From Cyclaneusma minus (taxonomy: Eukaryota; Ascomycota; Leotiomycetes; Marthamycetales; Marthamycetaceae): a stretch of DNA of 64,000 nt. Positions 31,266 to 41,836 of this stretch are shown piece after piece. A program made the position numbers and the translations under genes. The notes under the pieces were generated by a model. The model searched no databases and had not been told where the DNA came from. It saw nothing but the letters and a program-made list of their open reading frames with translations. Position 1 is the first letter of the stretch. The number at the start of each line of letters is the position of its first letter. Location: assembly GCA_037179335.1 (NCBI GenBank), contig JAKZHN010000013.1, positions 620,001-684,000 of the forward strand, given 5' to 3'.

Positions 31266-31980
31266 GTTGTAGAGATGTCTCCGGTTGATTATTGCTTCAC
31301 TGAGATGGTGATGCTGGTTTCTCACAGGTGGGTTTCTTGATGTGTCTGTGACAATCAGATGAGCTCCAACATGGAATCGGAGTGGGGGCGGGGCAGCTCT
31401 TTCTCGGCACGGATCATAGAAATGCCGGCGCTAGCCTGAGATATAGACCCACGCAAACCAAAGATTCATTCAATGATTTCAACTGATGACGACTCGAAGA
31501 GACACGAACCTGACAGCCACGACAGAAACGACAGAGAAGTTGCATGTGAGGAAGGAGAGAACAAGCCGCGGGCACAAACATAAACGAGAAGGGCGAGTGG
31601 TTAGCATATTAAATTTCAAGGGTTTCTTGGCCTAGTTGGAAGAGCAAGAAACATGCTACCGGGCAGGGCTTGGTGCGTACAGCGTAGCTCTAACAACAAT
31701 TGGGATTTGTGGCCAAATCTAATCAGTTCGCCCGGTATGGGTTCAACTGCGTTCAGGAGCAAAGTCAAAATCTTTGCATTTCTTTTTGCAATGCGAAATT
31801 CCTTTCGGTATTCAAGTCTTCCCCGTCTGTCCCCCACTGCGTCTTCCCTGTCAAGTACCTTATCACTGGTCTCCTCTCCTACCGAACTCGAACTCCCTGC
31901 CGTTGCTCCAGACCTCCCTCTCTATCCCTGCAGCACTGCTTTGTTCCAACCTTGCATTACATGCTCTTCAACTGTCAATC
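31266..31980. other. intergenic
   Basis: Tma22 promoter and 3' flank of the hydrolase gene. Plus ORFs at 31653-32117 and 31774-32319 are antisense shadows. A tRNA-like A-box word near 31628 was rejected (see below). Confidence 0.55.
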
Positions 31981-33368
31981 TCACCCCCCAAGTGTCTTCT
32001 TTGCTTGCCTCAGAACTTCCCCTATGGCCTCATTCTCCGGCAGCCACACCGAATCATGATCCGTCCCCACCGTCACCCGTCCCGCATAATCAACAATATG
32101 ATCCTCACCCCTATTAGCCTCTCTGAAGCAGTGATCAAAATATTGCATGCCCTTCTCTCCCACCATAACATCATCCTGCGCAAAATAGGCCTTTACAGAA
32201 ACCCTGACAGGCTTGCCGTCACTATCTCTCTTCTCTCCGAACAGCCTCTTCATCTCCCTCCCCAACAGCGGTACATACTTCTCATAATCATCCGCAACAC
32301 CCCAAAGACCCGGACCTGACTTTTTCAAGCACAACATTGCTTCATCATTGCCGCCCGTCAGTTCCTCGGCCATCATGATGTCTTTGGTCATCCATTTCAT
32401 CCATTCGTCTCTCTCCTCTCTGCTCTGGCCCCAGTGTTCCAAGATCTTCTTGTCTCTTTCTTCCTGTGCCTGCTTCGAGTTTGAACTTGGGGCGAAGAAG
32501 TTTTTCACGTCTCCAAATATACCAGCGGAGGCACTGAAACTAGGAACCAGGTTCTTCATGGAAAACTTCATGACGGAACTCCAGTGGTTGAGAATGCCGC
32601 TGGGGATCATGCTGGCGACGGACATGAGGGCTACGGAAGAGTGGTTCGGGTGGACCCAGGGTGCGAAGAGGTAGAGAGAGGGTTGTGTGGGTGAGAGCAG
32701 GTGAGGTAGGTGGTAGAGGGCGTTGAGAGCGAAGATTGTACCGGAGCTGTGGGAGATGATGACGGTTTGGGTGACGTTGAGGTGTTTGAGAAGAGCCGGT
32801 ACGGTCTCGAGGAAGACGGACATGCGTTGAGTGATGGGGACTGGAGTTGAGCCGCCGAGTCCAGGTCTAGTGGGCAAATTAGCCTGGATGGAGCTGGCAA
32901 GGAAGCAATTTGTCGCTCGGGTGGTCAAATCGAATACTGCGAGAATCCCCGACACAGCTTATTCTGATTATTGCTAAGTGAGAACTTTCTGGGAGGACAT
33001 CACTTCCAAGACCAACAAGCGATAGAGACGGTCACAATCAGGAAGCCTCTCGACCGTAGATGAAGCTCCCACCTATGACATAAAAGAGAAATAAGAACCT
33101 ACCTATCAAAAACCACAACCCTCAAGCCTATGTCCCTTGCTAAATGATCAACCATCATTGCGCACCATCTCCCGCCAAACATACCACCGATGAAGAGCAC
33201 CGTAGGCACACCATCCTCCTCACACCCAGCTACCGCATAAGTGACGCGCAGAGCCCCGTGACTCGCAGTAGATGGGAGAGTAAAACACTGATGGAATCGA
33301 GACTGGCTGACGAATTGTATGCTGGCCTCTTCCGAGGATTTCTGGGATGTTGACTTGGGCGGAGGCAT
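31981..33368 (-). CDS. alpha/beta-hydrolase fold protein
   Basis: Exons 33368-33103 and 32866-31981, intron 236 nt (GTAGGT ... CCCACTAG); 383 aa. The splice joins VVVFDR to PGLGGSTPVP, the usual strand and loop after the first beta-alpha unit (PTVLFIGGMFGGRW). The nucleophile elbow is IISHSSGTIFALN with Ser129 in place of the more common GxSxG. The acid lies probably near AYFAQDDVMV, and the base is the His of VGTDHDSVWLP close to the C-terminus. A lid-like insert (residues ~160-270) separates them. Substrate is unknown; family members are esterases, lipases or epoxide hydrolases. No signal peptide or peroxisomal tag. Confidence 0.85.
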
Positions 33369-34021
33369 TATTGTTGTAGGACTGAGAAACTCGGATGTTC
33401 AGAAATCAGAATAGAATAGGATTTTCGTGCTACCGAAGTAGGTATTGCTTGCGAAAAGAGCAAATGCTCTACAAATCACTTCAGCCGTAAGGTAAGTAGT
33501 CTGTGTGAATGGAGAGGATGTTGGGATCCGAGACAGTCGATTCATCTGACTGTAGTGTTCATATCAATGATCAAAAAGAAATCGTTGAGTGAGGCAGCGA
33601 AGTCTGGAGATACTCCAGAATACATATCAATACATGTAATGAACACAAGTCTTGGGATTCGTAAATATGAGTCTCGGAGTTGTGGACCAGTATGCTGCGC
33701 CGTCGGACAACTGAAAACTCCGATAATTCCTGAAGTCGGACCAGACAACGCCACAACCGCATTTCAAAGAAAAATGCCAGATGATCCGGTTTATGCACAG
33801 GAGTCAGTTTCATAAACTGGACTAGCTTGAGGCGCGCGTATCATGCATGAGATGAATCGAGACGGGCACCAATCAACACATTCTTCGCAGGATCATGTTC
33901 ATTCCTAGAGCCATCCATCAAAAGCTCCACAACAGTTCAACAGTTGACTTGAATCACTCCATCGCCTCTTCTTGAAATCACTACATGATGAGAAGTGCGG
34001 TCCGACAATCCCAGACCCCCA
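33369..34021. other. intergenic
   Basis: Upstream of the hydrolase and downstream of the acyl-CoA dehydrogenase. ORFs at 33555-33815 (+) and 33571-33813 (-) lie on opposite strands of the same bases and have no motifs. Confidence 0.55.
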
Positions 34022-35473
34022 TCATAGTTTTGATGCAGGCAGAAGCTCAGCCGTCTTGCGTTGGTAGTTTTTAACCAACTGCCTGATCGCAAGGTCCAGC
34101 AAAACATCCTCGCTACCTCCCGGAATCTGTACACCCGGTACCTCACGATAGATATCTGATTGATGTCAACCAAAGACGCCTTTTACTTGCAAGAAAAAAG
34201 GCTGGGAGGGGCATTACTTACTTTCCACAAGAACTCCTTGGCCCGACTTCGTCAATCCATTGCCACCAAAAAGCAGCACAGCACAGTTGGCGCATTCTCT
34301 CAAAACTCTCGCAGCATGTGCTTTCACAAGCGCACACAACCCTCCCAGCTCACGACTTGCACTCTCATGGTCCAGTTTACTCAGCTGATAAACCAACTGC
34401 TCCACAAAAGCCGACACACTCTCGAGCTCAGCCCCGCAAATAGCAAGTCTGTGTCTGACAACCGGCTGTTCCATCAAACTCTTGTTGAAAGCCTCTCTCT
34501 TCAAGCAATATTCGAAAGCAGAACCAAGAGCCATACGGCACAGTCTGGTTGTGCTGATAGCTATTGATAAGCGCTCGTGGTTGAAGTTCGTCATGATGTA
34601 TTGCATTCCCTTGTTCTCTTCTCCGATCAAGTTCTCGACTGGCACTTCGACGTCGTCAAGTTCGATGAATGTCGTTCCGGTGGATACGGCACCCATGACT
34701 TTGATTCGGCGCATGTCGACTCCCTTCTGGCCTTTTAGAGGGACGACGAGGAATGAAAGACCTCCTGGTCCCGCGCCGCCTGTCCTTACGGCCATACTAG
34801 CGTAATCGGAGAATATACCGTTCGTGATCCTAATTACCGTCAGCTGCGTTTCACATCTGGAGCCCACAAGTTCAGAGATTCTTTCTTACCATTTCTTGGT
34901 TCCGTTGACAATAAACTTCTTTCCGTCCTTGGACCTGACAGCTGTCGTTTCAATATTGGCAACATCACTTCCCGCACCGGGTTCGGTAACCGCAATACAA
35001 ATCCTCTTCTCACCCTTCAAAATACTCGGCACAAACCTCTCTTGCAGCTGCTTACTCCCAAATTTCAAGATAGGAGGCAGACCAAAAGCGAAGCCAACAC
35101 CAACGGCTCCAGAAGGACCTTGTGATCCACACCTCGCCAGCTCATCCAGGAAAATCGAAGTGTGCAAGTAGTCGAAGTCCTCGACTTTCAGGCCAGATGG
35201 TAGCGTATGAATGCCATTCTTTTTCAGGTGCTCGACGGGGAGCGGCGCGCCGAGGTTGGGGACCAGCATGTTTGCTTTGGCGAACTGTTGGTATAGTTCT
35301 GAGGGGACATCGCCGGCGGCTTCCCAGTCCATGGACTTGGGAATCAGGACTTCTTCGGCGAAAGCACGAACTGCTTTTTGCCAGGCGTGGTGCGAGTCGT
35401 TGTAGTAAGGAGAGGGGAGGCCCATAAGCCATGGTGGCTCAGAGAAGGGGATTGGGACATTGGATTGGGACAT
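34022..35473 (-). CDS. acyl-CoA dehydrogenase with C-terminal SKL (peroxisomal)
   Basis: Three exons: 35473-34890, 34829-34222 and 34155-34022, introns 60 and 66 nt; 441 aa. ATG 35473 (MSQSNVPIPFSEPPWLMGLP) is chosen over an upstream in-frame start because the extra residues look like leader. Family motifs: FLDELARCGSQGPSG, RICIAVTEPGAGSDVANIET (FAD/substrate signature), NGTKKWITNGIFSDYA, MGAVSTGTTFIELDDVEVP, NKGMQYIMTNFNHERLSIA, LLFGGNGLT and PGGSEDVLLDLAIRQ. The last codons are GCA TCA AAA CTA TGA, so the protein ends in A-SKL, a canonical PTS1. That predicts FAD-linked acyl-CoA oxidation inside peroxisomes instead of mitochondria. No mitochondrial presequence is visible. Confidence 0.92.
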
Positions 35474-35892
35474 GATTGCGGTAGGATGCGTGGGAAAGCA
35501 GAGTAGGAGGACGAATGTCAAGTTGTTAAGGCAGTGGTGGAACGAGAAGAGATAGAGAGGGTATATAAGATAGAGAAGGGCACAGCCTCCTTGAGATTAC
35601 CTTCGGTGCTTAATGCATATATTCCGGCACTACCGAGCATATATATCGATCAGTGTCTTGTACACATGCAGCAGTAAAGAAAATCTCCAGACGAAGAGCG
35701 GGGACTAGCCTCGGGATTCGGTCGCAGTGGAGCTCGGCCCGCGTTTGACAGGGATTCTCCGCAAAGCCGCACGGGCCAGCGCCATGGACTCTCCGAAACG
35801 GCAGGCCGAACCGAGGTCGTCGCAACTCGCGAGTCGCGCTCGACTCACAACCGCGACAGCTGCGTGCGCTTCTCATAAACCTCCAAGAAACC
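35474..35892. promoter_or_regulatory. divergent promoter region, acyl-CoA dehydrogenase / acidic protein
   Basis: 419 bp between start codons. A TATATAAG word at about 35562 (minus gene side) could be a TATA element. Other sites are not clear. Confidence 0.45.
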
Positions 35893-36735
35893 ATGGAAAT
35901 TAATACCAACCTGCCTCCCAAGCCACAAACCTCCGAAGAGCCCTCTCCATTCACCACCGCCCCTCCATCTTCAACTTCCGCCCCGCATTCAGCAGCGCCG
36001 TCGCGTCCGCCCGTCGTGCCCATCTCGCCCGTCGGTTCTCCCACAGCTCAGCGCATCGACAACCATGCGCCCCGAAGAACATACGCACACAATTCACAGG
36101 CTCCGCAGACCTTCATACCACCGCCACCTGTGCCGACCGAAACTGTAGACCTCGAGTCGAATCCCGATGCGCTGGCTCTCAAAGCGGCTATGTCTATCCT
36201 GCAGATGCAGCGCAATAGGGCCACGGCAGACATGCAGCAGCTTCAGCGGCTGAAAGAGCGCGCTCTGGCTGAGCCGCTGGAATTTGTGAAGGCGACGCTT
36301 GAGGGACAGGCGGCGAGTAGGAAGGAGAGTGGCTTGCTGGGTGCTATTGGCTCTCTTGAGAATGAGGATGAGGACGAGGATGAGGAAGATGACGACGACG
36401 ACAGAAGCCAGGATGATGAGGATGTGGATATGGATGCACCAGCGAATCGTCAAACAGGAAAGGAACAGAAGTGGCCTGCTATTCCGACGCCGCAGAATGT
36501 TGTACGCATGCCGCCAATCAACTGGGAACAATATGCTGTTATGGGCGAGTCGCTAGACAAGCTGCACGCAGACCAGGTTGCAAGACCGCCCGAAGGCGCT
36601 CCCTTGAAGGTGGGTGCTGACGGCAGGTTAGAAGCCGATGCTGCTGCGGCTGGTGTTAGGAGAGAAGCAGTAATCGCAGCTCCCTACATGCCGGGCAAGG
36701 ACAAGATTGAGAAGAAGAAAGGGGGTAAAAAGTAG
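35893..36735 (+). CDS. conserved Pro-rich/acidic protein, uncharacterised
   Basis: Single exon, 280 aa. Residues 1-85 are Pro/Ser/Thr-rich and disordered. Residues ~90-135 form a helix (NPDALALKAAMSILQMQRNR, ATADMQQLQRLKERALAEPL). Then a long acidic run (EDEDEDEEDDDDD) and a conserved-looking block VRMPPINWEQYAVMGESLDK. It ends in a Lys cluster (EKKKGGKK). The acidic run plus basic tail suggests a nuclear or nucleolar factor. I believe this block recurs in other ascomycetes but cannot name the family, so no role is assigned. Confidence 0.75.
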   Translation: MEINTNLPPKPQTSEEPSPFTTAPPSSTSAPHSAAPSRPPVVPISPVGSPTAQRIDNHAPRRTYAHNSQAPQTFIPPPPVPTETVDLESNPDALALKAAMSILQMQRNRATADMQQLQRLKERALAEPLEFVKATLEGQAASRKESGLLGAIGSLENEDEDEDEEDDDDDRSQDDEDVDMDAPANRQTGKEQKWPAIPTPQNVVRMPPINWEQYAVMGESLDKLHADQVARPPEGAPLKVGADGRLEADAAAAGVRREAVIAAPYMPGKDKIEKKKGGKK

Positions 36736-38029
36736 AGCCTACGGAGGGTTGGATTGCCGGCAGGCAATGAGAAATGTCTGGCGTTTTAGCGTTCTTATGG
36801 TATTATGGGAATCATGACTTTCATGAGGAATGAGGGCGTGTTGTTTGGTACCATAGCAAGGAGTTGGGATGGGTCCCGGGAGGTAAACACTGGACACCAC
36901 ATCACTTGGGAGGTATATTCGAATAGACGGTCATAGTAGAATGCTAGATGTGCCTCCGCAGAACAAAGAACGTTGCCCTTGAGTGAGATAACTGTCTCAA
37001 TGTGAATAGTAACCGACCCGTACATAGCCAACACAGCCCCTTTCCATGCCCCTGAAGTTCAGATCACACATATCTTGCTGCATCTGCCAACAAAAAATCA
37101 AGAGGTTCATGGTGCAATGGGACAACCCGCTGTTTATGCAAAACGCAAAAAAAAAAGAACTCGAACCCAGTACTTCGCACTTGTGACCAACGGAGATCCA
37201 CCCGGGAATTGAAATCGTTTTTAAAGACTTTCCAATCAAGCCAGACACCATGTCTTGCCGTTCGAGTTCTGACAATCAATTCCAGAAATTGCTCTATATA
37301 TCAGCTTCCGCCAGATTTTCTCCAAGTATTACTCCCTGACCTCACACCCAAGAATACAACAAAGTCCCTCTCTCACTCAGCATGCAGATTCCTGATGTCC
37401 TGAACACTTTGAAAGGCCCTTGAACTGCACCTCCTTCTGCTGTCCTGGTTACAAAGGGCGGCACGGTTCCTAAGAATGTAGTGAGTTTGGCCTTCCAGGA
37501 AAATGTGTATGTTCAAGTGTGACTTCTTTTCTGTTTCTTCTTGCTCTCTATTTCAACATATTCCAGCGAGTTTTTGGAGAGAAGAAAAAAAGCCAAATTA
37601 CTCGGATGCAGTAGGGGGGTTAAAGCTGCCGGTAGTACCAGGTTGAATTACCAACTATCGAAGTCTGTCCCATGAAAGGATGAAAGCGGACTCTTCGACT
37701 TTCCACGTTCAATCATATGGATAATCTGGAGATTCCTGATCTCAGCAGATAAAGTCCACGTTGATTTTCGGAAACTGGCAGTGTAGGGGGGAGTTATCCC
37801 GAAATACTAACCTTGAGTCATAACTCAGAGTCAGCCAGCCTCGTGATGACTGAAGTTAGGCCCTCTGAGGGGGTTTTGTTTTTTAGTAGACTAGACGGAC
37901 ACGGAGGACGGATAGCAGATCAGCGATAGCGAGCTACCGCGGCGAGAGGACGCGCGAGCAGAGAAGATATACTGACGATGATGATCTATCCACGGTCTCA
38001 ATCCTCCTGTCACGATCAGGCATATGCCC
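36736..38029. other. intergenic, 1.3 kb
   Basis: No gene supported. At 37150-37200 the minus strand contains a B-box-like GGGTTCGAGTTC word but no tRNA fold (rejected below). The remainder is the 3' flank of palC. Confidence 0.55.
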
Positions 38030-39538
38030 TCAATAATACGCCCCCTTTCCACTATAGTCTCCGCCTGTCCCGGGAAATGCGCCGGCCGGTGCATTCTTAT
38101 CCGCCTGCTCCTCATCGTCTGAGCTGTCTCCGCCTTCACCGTAGTCATCCTTTCTCTCTGGTGGAGTGCGCATAGTTTCTATGACGGAAGCGTCCAGAGA
38201 GGGTAGCTCATAAGGCTTCAATGAATGGATCTCACGGCCTGACGGCATCTGAGATAGAAGAGGGCCGTAAGGAGGGATCGGTTGAGTATTTATCTAGATG
38301 ATGGATTAGTATCAGCAATATCAGCACTTCGAGAATGAAGATTTCACCGTATCGTTCTCCTTATTCCACTTCTTCTCTAGCATCTCCAACACTCTTCCCT
38401 CTTCCGCTTTGCCTGCATCCATCCCCCAAGCTCGACCCTTTTCGACCTTCTTATCTTCCCTCTTCTCCGTCCATTCCTTTTTCAGTCTCCCAAATCCCAA
38501 GCCTTTCTTTTGTTCTGTGACCGCGGCAGGTGCTCTCAGTCCTAATTCTATCATTCCCGCCTGGCACCAAGCGATGGCCTCTCCGGTCTGACCTCCCAGC
38601 TCCGCATCAATGCCAAAGAACCTGCAAGCCTTGCCTCGTCCCGTTCTTTTCAAATCCTCGCAGTATTTCACTAAGCCTTCATCGACCTTGCCCTTGCCCT
38701 TGCTGCTACCGCCTGTGCTAAGCAGTGCCACAGCCTTCGCTGCATGTTCTGCAGCAGCCAGACATAACCTTGCAAACAGATGTGCGCGGACTTTCGGAAT
38801 AGATGGAGCGCGGATCATCCATTCATTGTCGTTGCTATTACGGCCTTGAGCTACCGCAGCGGGATAAGGATCGTCTTTGAGGACAGCCAGGAGCGTAGCT
38901 TCACCGAGGGCGAGAGCAGTGAGGGCGCGGAAGATTGGAGTGGTTATGTCCGTACACGGAGGCGGTCTTGAAATTTGTTCTGAGCGGGTAGAAAGGTAGC
39001 TATGGATTGAGGCTGCGGTCAGGAGATATTTGGTGGCTGTCTGAATAGCTGCCGTCCGCTGTTCGGGGGTAGGTGATGCGGCAGCTGTGCTGTATAGGGG
39101 CTGAAGAGAGACGCGGGAAAGAAGAGCATTGGTATATGCTAAAGTGGTCAAGATGAAGTAGACTTCGTATTCCAGGCTTTGCAGCTTAACTCGTGGGACT
39201 TCGCGTCCGGGGATCGAAGGGTCAGAAAGGGTAGGTCGCCATGAGAAAGATGGTGTGGAAGTCAGAACTGTAGAGATCTCTTCTCCTGACACGGTCTGAT
39301 GTGAAATGCCAGCATCGAGGGCGAGTAGATAGGGCAAGTAGTTGGACACGCTGGAGAGGACATTGGCCAAGTTAGAGGCTTGAGAAGACGGTGATAGACG
39401 CTTGTGAGATTTGAGGGTAGAGCGGGCGATGTTGCGATAGGTCGAGGCGGTCAGGGGAAGAGAAGGGTGAGTATCTGAGGAGAAAGACTCGGAAAAGGCG
39501 AACGATGCTGTCGTAGGGAGGGCAAAGGGGAACGGCAT
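38030..39538 (-). CDS. palC: pH-response regulator PalC (BRO1 domain)
   Basis: Exons 39538-38348 and 38293-38030, intron 54 nt with a GTGAAA donor and CATCTAG acceptor; 484 aa. The first ~400 residues form the BRO1-like helical domain (MPFPFALPTTASFAFSESF, YLPYLLALDAGIS, VKLQSLEYEVYFILTTLAYT, AAIQTATKYLLTAASIHSYL, RAHLFARLCLAAAEHAAKAV). After the splice the typical PalC tail INTQPIPPYGPLLSQMPSGR is read. PalC is an ESCRT-III/Vps32-binding adaptor at plasma-membrane sensing sites. It acts between PalH/PalF and the PalB protease that activates PacC at alkaline pH. A Ser/Asp/Glu-rich tail ends the protein. Confidence 0.92.
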
Positions 39539-39965
39539 GATTTAAAGCCGATGCGAGTTCATTGTCTGGTTCCGAATCTGCTTGATGGCCAGCTCGAGAT
39601 GTTGAGTTCTTGCAAGGCGGGCATGCAATGGGTGTTGTGTTCAATGTTGAAGTTTCTCGTGGCTGATGAAGCTGCATGTGTATTATCTTGGACTTTGGAG
39701 GGGTAAGGCTGTGTGGATCGCGGGGTGGGACGCGCCAAGACAACATTGACGGCACGCTAAAAGGAGAGATCCGGGGACTACCATCAAATACGTCACTCAG
39801 TACCTAGCTGCCCCTCCGAGGCGAAACAAAGTGGTAGCAACATAGCAAAGAGACCTCTCCTCTCCAAGGACAATCACAGTCTAGATTCTTCACAACACAA
39901 GTCACCAATTCGAATAAACTATCCTTTTCAGCCCCTTGCTCTACCATCCCTGCAATCATTCTACC
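39539..39965. promoter_or_regulatory. divergent promoter region, palC / small disordered protein
   Basis: 427 bp. A minus ORF at 39372-39755 is a shadow of palC. No unambiguous GCCARG (PacC) cluster was seen by eye. Confidence 0.45.
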
Positions 39966-40409
39966 ATGTCCGCCTCAGAGAACCAGTCCAGCCTCAACTC
40001 TGCTCCAGGGGCAGGGACGACCTTTGGACCCGACGATACTAAGTCCTCCTCTTCGGCAACCCCTGCCATGTCAGTCGGCATGGCCACTGCTGCAGGCCAC
40101 GGCGACCATCCCAACGACCATGCAGACGACAGCAATGCGGTCCAATCCTCCTCCAAGGTCGGTCCTCAAGCCGAAGACCTGAACGGCGAGCAGATGCGCG
40201 CTCCCGGCGAGGGAGATGTCATGCACGCCCAGGACAACAAGAAGAACGCAGGCTGGGGAGAGCAGGATAGCCTGACAAGTGATCTGGATCGGAAGAAGGC
40301 CGAGCAGGCTGGCGCACGCGAAGAGATCAAGGCAAGCAGGGCAGGGGGCGAATCGGTCGATGGGGGCTCGGGAAAGCGAACGGAGAACGAAGGCCTTGGG
40401 GCGGTATGA
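39966..40409 (+). CDS. small disordered, hydrophilic protein
   Basis: 147 aa from ATG 39966 (MSASENQSSLNSAPG); an in-frame ATG 30 bases upstream is possible but its codons look like leader. The protein is rich in Gly, Asp, Ser and Gln with no hydrophobic core. The block EDLNGEQMRAPGEGDVMHAQ is followed by a helix rich in Lys/Glu/Ala. Composition resembles stress hydrophilins/LEA-like proteins, which is only an inference. No introns. Confidence 0.7.
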   Translation: MSASENQSSLNSAPGAGTTFGPDDTKSSSSATPAMSVGMATAAGHGDHPNDHADDSNAVQSSSKVGPQAEDLNGEQMRAPGEGDVMHAQDNKKNAGWGEQDSLTSDLDRKKAEQAGAREEIKASRAGGESVDGGSGKRTENEGLGAV

Positions 40410-40587
40410 GAGACGCGGCACTGGAGGTTTGTGGAAGGGCGTGTTGCCGGATCAGGCGCTGGTTTTGAGGGCTTGATTGTATTGCGAGCGGGAATAGGGC
40501 CTACGGTACCATGAACGCCTGGTAATTAAAAAGCGAGATCCTCCAAACGCCGCCGCCATGCTTCCAATATCCATGATTGTGAAATGC

Positions 40588-41274
40588 CTATGAAAGTTCG
40601 ACTCCTTCCATGTCGTGCTCCTGTACCGAGCTGAGTGCTGATGAGTACGCTGGAGAATTCGAGGTTGATAGCTCGTTTCTCTTCCTCATCCTCTCTGCCC
40701 AGTCTTGTAAGCTTGTCAGGTCAGCGCCTTCAATCTTGACTCGGCGAGCCGGTGCCGTTTTACCCAGGACGGTTCCCTGGTATCTCGAATCATCCTCTGC
40801 CTTACTGCTCTTCTTCTTGAGAGCTGTTAAGAGTTAGTCAATAGCCGTATTTTGTGAGCAGTGCCAGCCAAACGTGCCTGTGAGATAGTCTTCCTTGTCC
40901 GCCTCACCCCCGTCGAGGGCAATCCTCCTAATCTCCTTATTTGCGGGTCCCTTTGCCCATTCAATGAAGCCATCTACTCCGCGCGTATCCTCCTCCTTCT
41001 GGTAATCTTCGTCCTCGAGACACAAGCGTGGTATCAGAGCACCGCAGTCCTCCATGGCCATGCGGAAATCCTCGATGGAGATATCGAAGTGCTCATCGTG
41101 ATTCAGCTCGGCGTATTCGGCGGTTAATGAGGCAAGCTGCGAAATATACCTCGCAGCAAGATCGGTGAGGGTGTCCAGCACGGAGGGACGCGTCGAGTGG
41201 TAGCCAGCAGCGCGAAGAATATGCAAGATGCAGGGCCGCAAGAGCGCATGGTGAAGAGCCTGCGGAGTAGTCAT
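40588..41274 (-). CDS. BTP (bromodomain-associated) histone-fold protein, TAF8/TAF3-like
   Basis: Exons 41274-40878 and 40823-40588; 210 aa. The N-terminal 75 residues form a histone fold: HHALLRPCILHILRAAGYHS, VLDTLTDLAARYISQLASL, FDISIEDFRMAMEDCGAL. This is the BTP domain of TFIID subunits TAF8 and TAF3. Exon 2 reads GTVLGKTAPARRVKIEGADL and SLQDWAERMRKRNE. The intron is 54 nt with branch CTAAC and acceptor TTAACAG, but its donor must be GC (ACAG|GCACGT), since the nearby GT would give a frame with a stop. It lies head-to-head with TAF7, which supports a TFIID or SAGA role. TAF8 versus TAF3 cannot be decided here. Confidence 0.82.
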
Positions 41275-41836
41275 GGTGAGGTTCGAAGTTGCGTGGAGGT
41301 GTTGGGGTTTCGTGGAGTGTTTGCGGTTGCTCGACGGCGTGGCGGAGTCAGGTTGGAGGCAGAAGCAGCGATCTCATGTTGGAGTCATGCTGGACATCCG
41401 ACAGGCGAACATAGACTTCGACAAACTTGCGTTGTCGGGGACGTTTCCTGTCGTTTTGCTGCCAGCCTGCTGATGATTGCGAGTGCGCGAAGCATCTGGC
41501 GCAAAAGCACCAAATGGGAAAGGCGGGAGAATCAAAGTAGCGATCCACCGACATCACTTAGGCACGAGCACAGTAATTCGCAAGTCAATTGAATAGCTGC
41601 CACCACATAGTTTGGAATTCCTGATTGTGTTGGTCATCTGGACATTGCTCTGGATTACTTGGACTGTTTGAGAGCAACTTCACACACTTAAAGTAGACCG
41701 CTCCCAGAAGCATTCCGTCCGCGGAACAGGCGTGCCAGGCTGAAATCAGAGGAGGCACATCTCGCCCTCTCCCTCTCCACTTCAACCCAACACACCTCGA
41801 CTACTCGCAATTCTCCACATCCCAGCATCGTTCAAG
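41275..41836. promoter_or_regulatory. shared promoter, BTP-domain gene / TAF7
   Basis: 562 bp between start codons on opposite strands. No clear TATA box. ORFs within it are shadows. The arrangement would allow co-regulation of two TFIID-type subunits. Confidence 0.5.

Noticed and set aside
31620..31700. tRNA start (GGCCTAGTTGGAAGAGC)
   Set aside because: Looks like an A-box but no B-box or cloverleaf follows within range.
37140..37210. tRNA on the minus strand (GGGTTCGAGTTC B-box word)
   Set aside because: No matching acceptor or D-arm and no anticodon stem; the poly-A run next to it is not a normal context.
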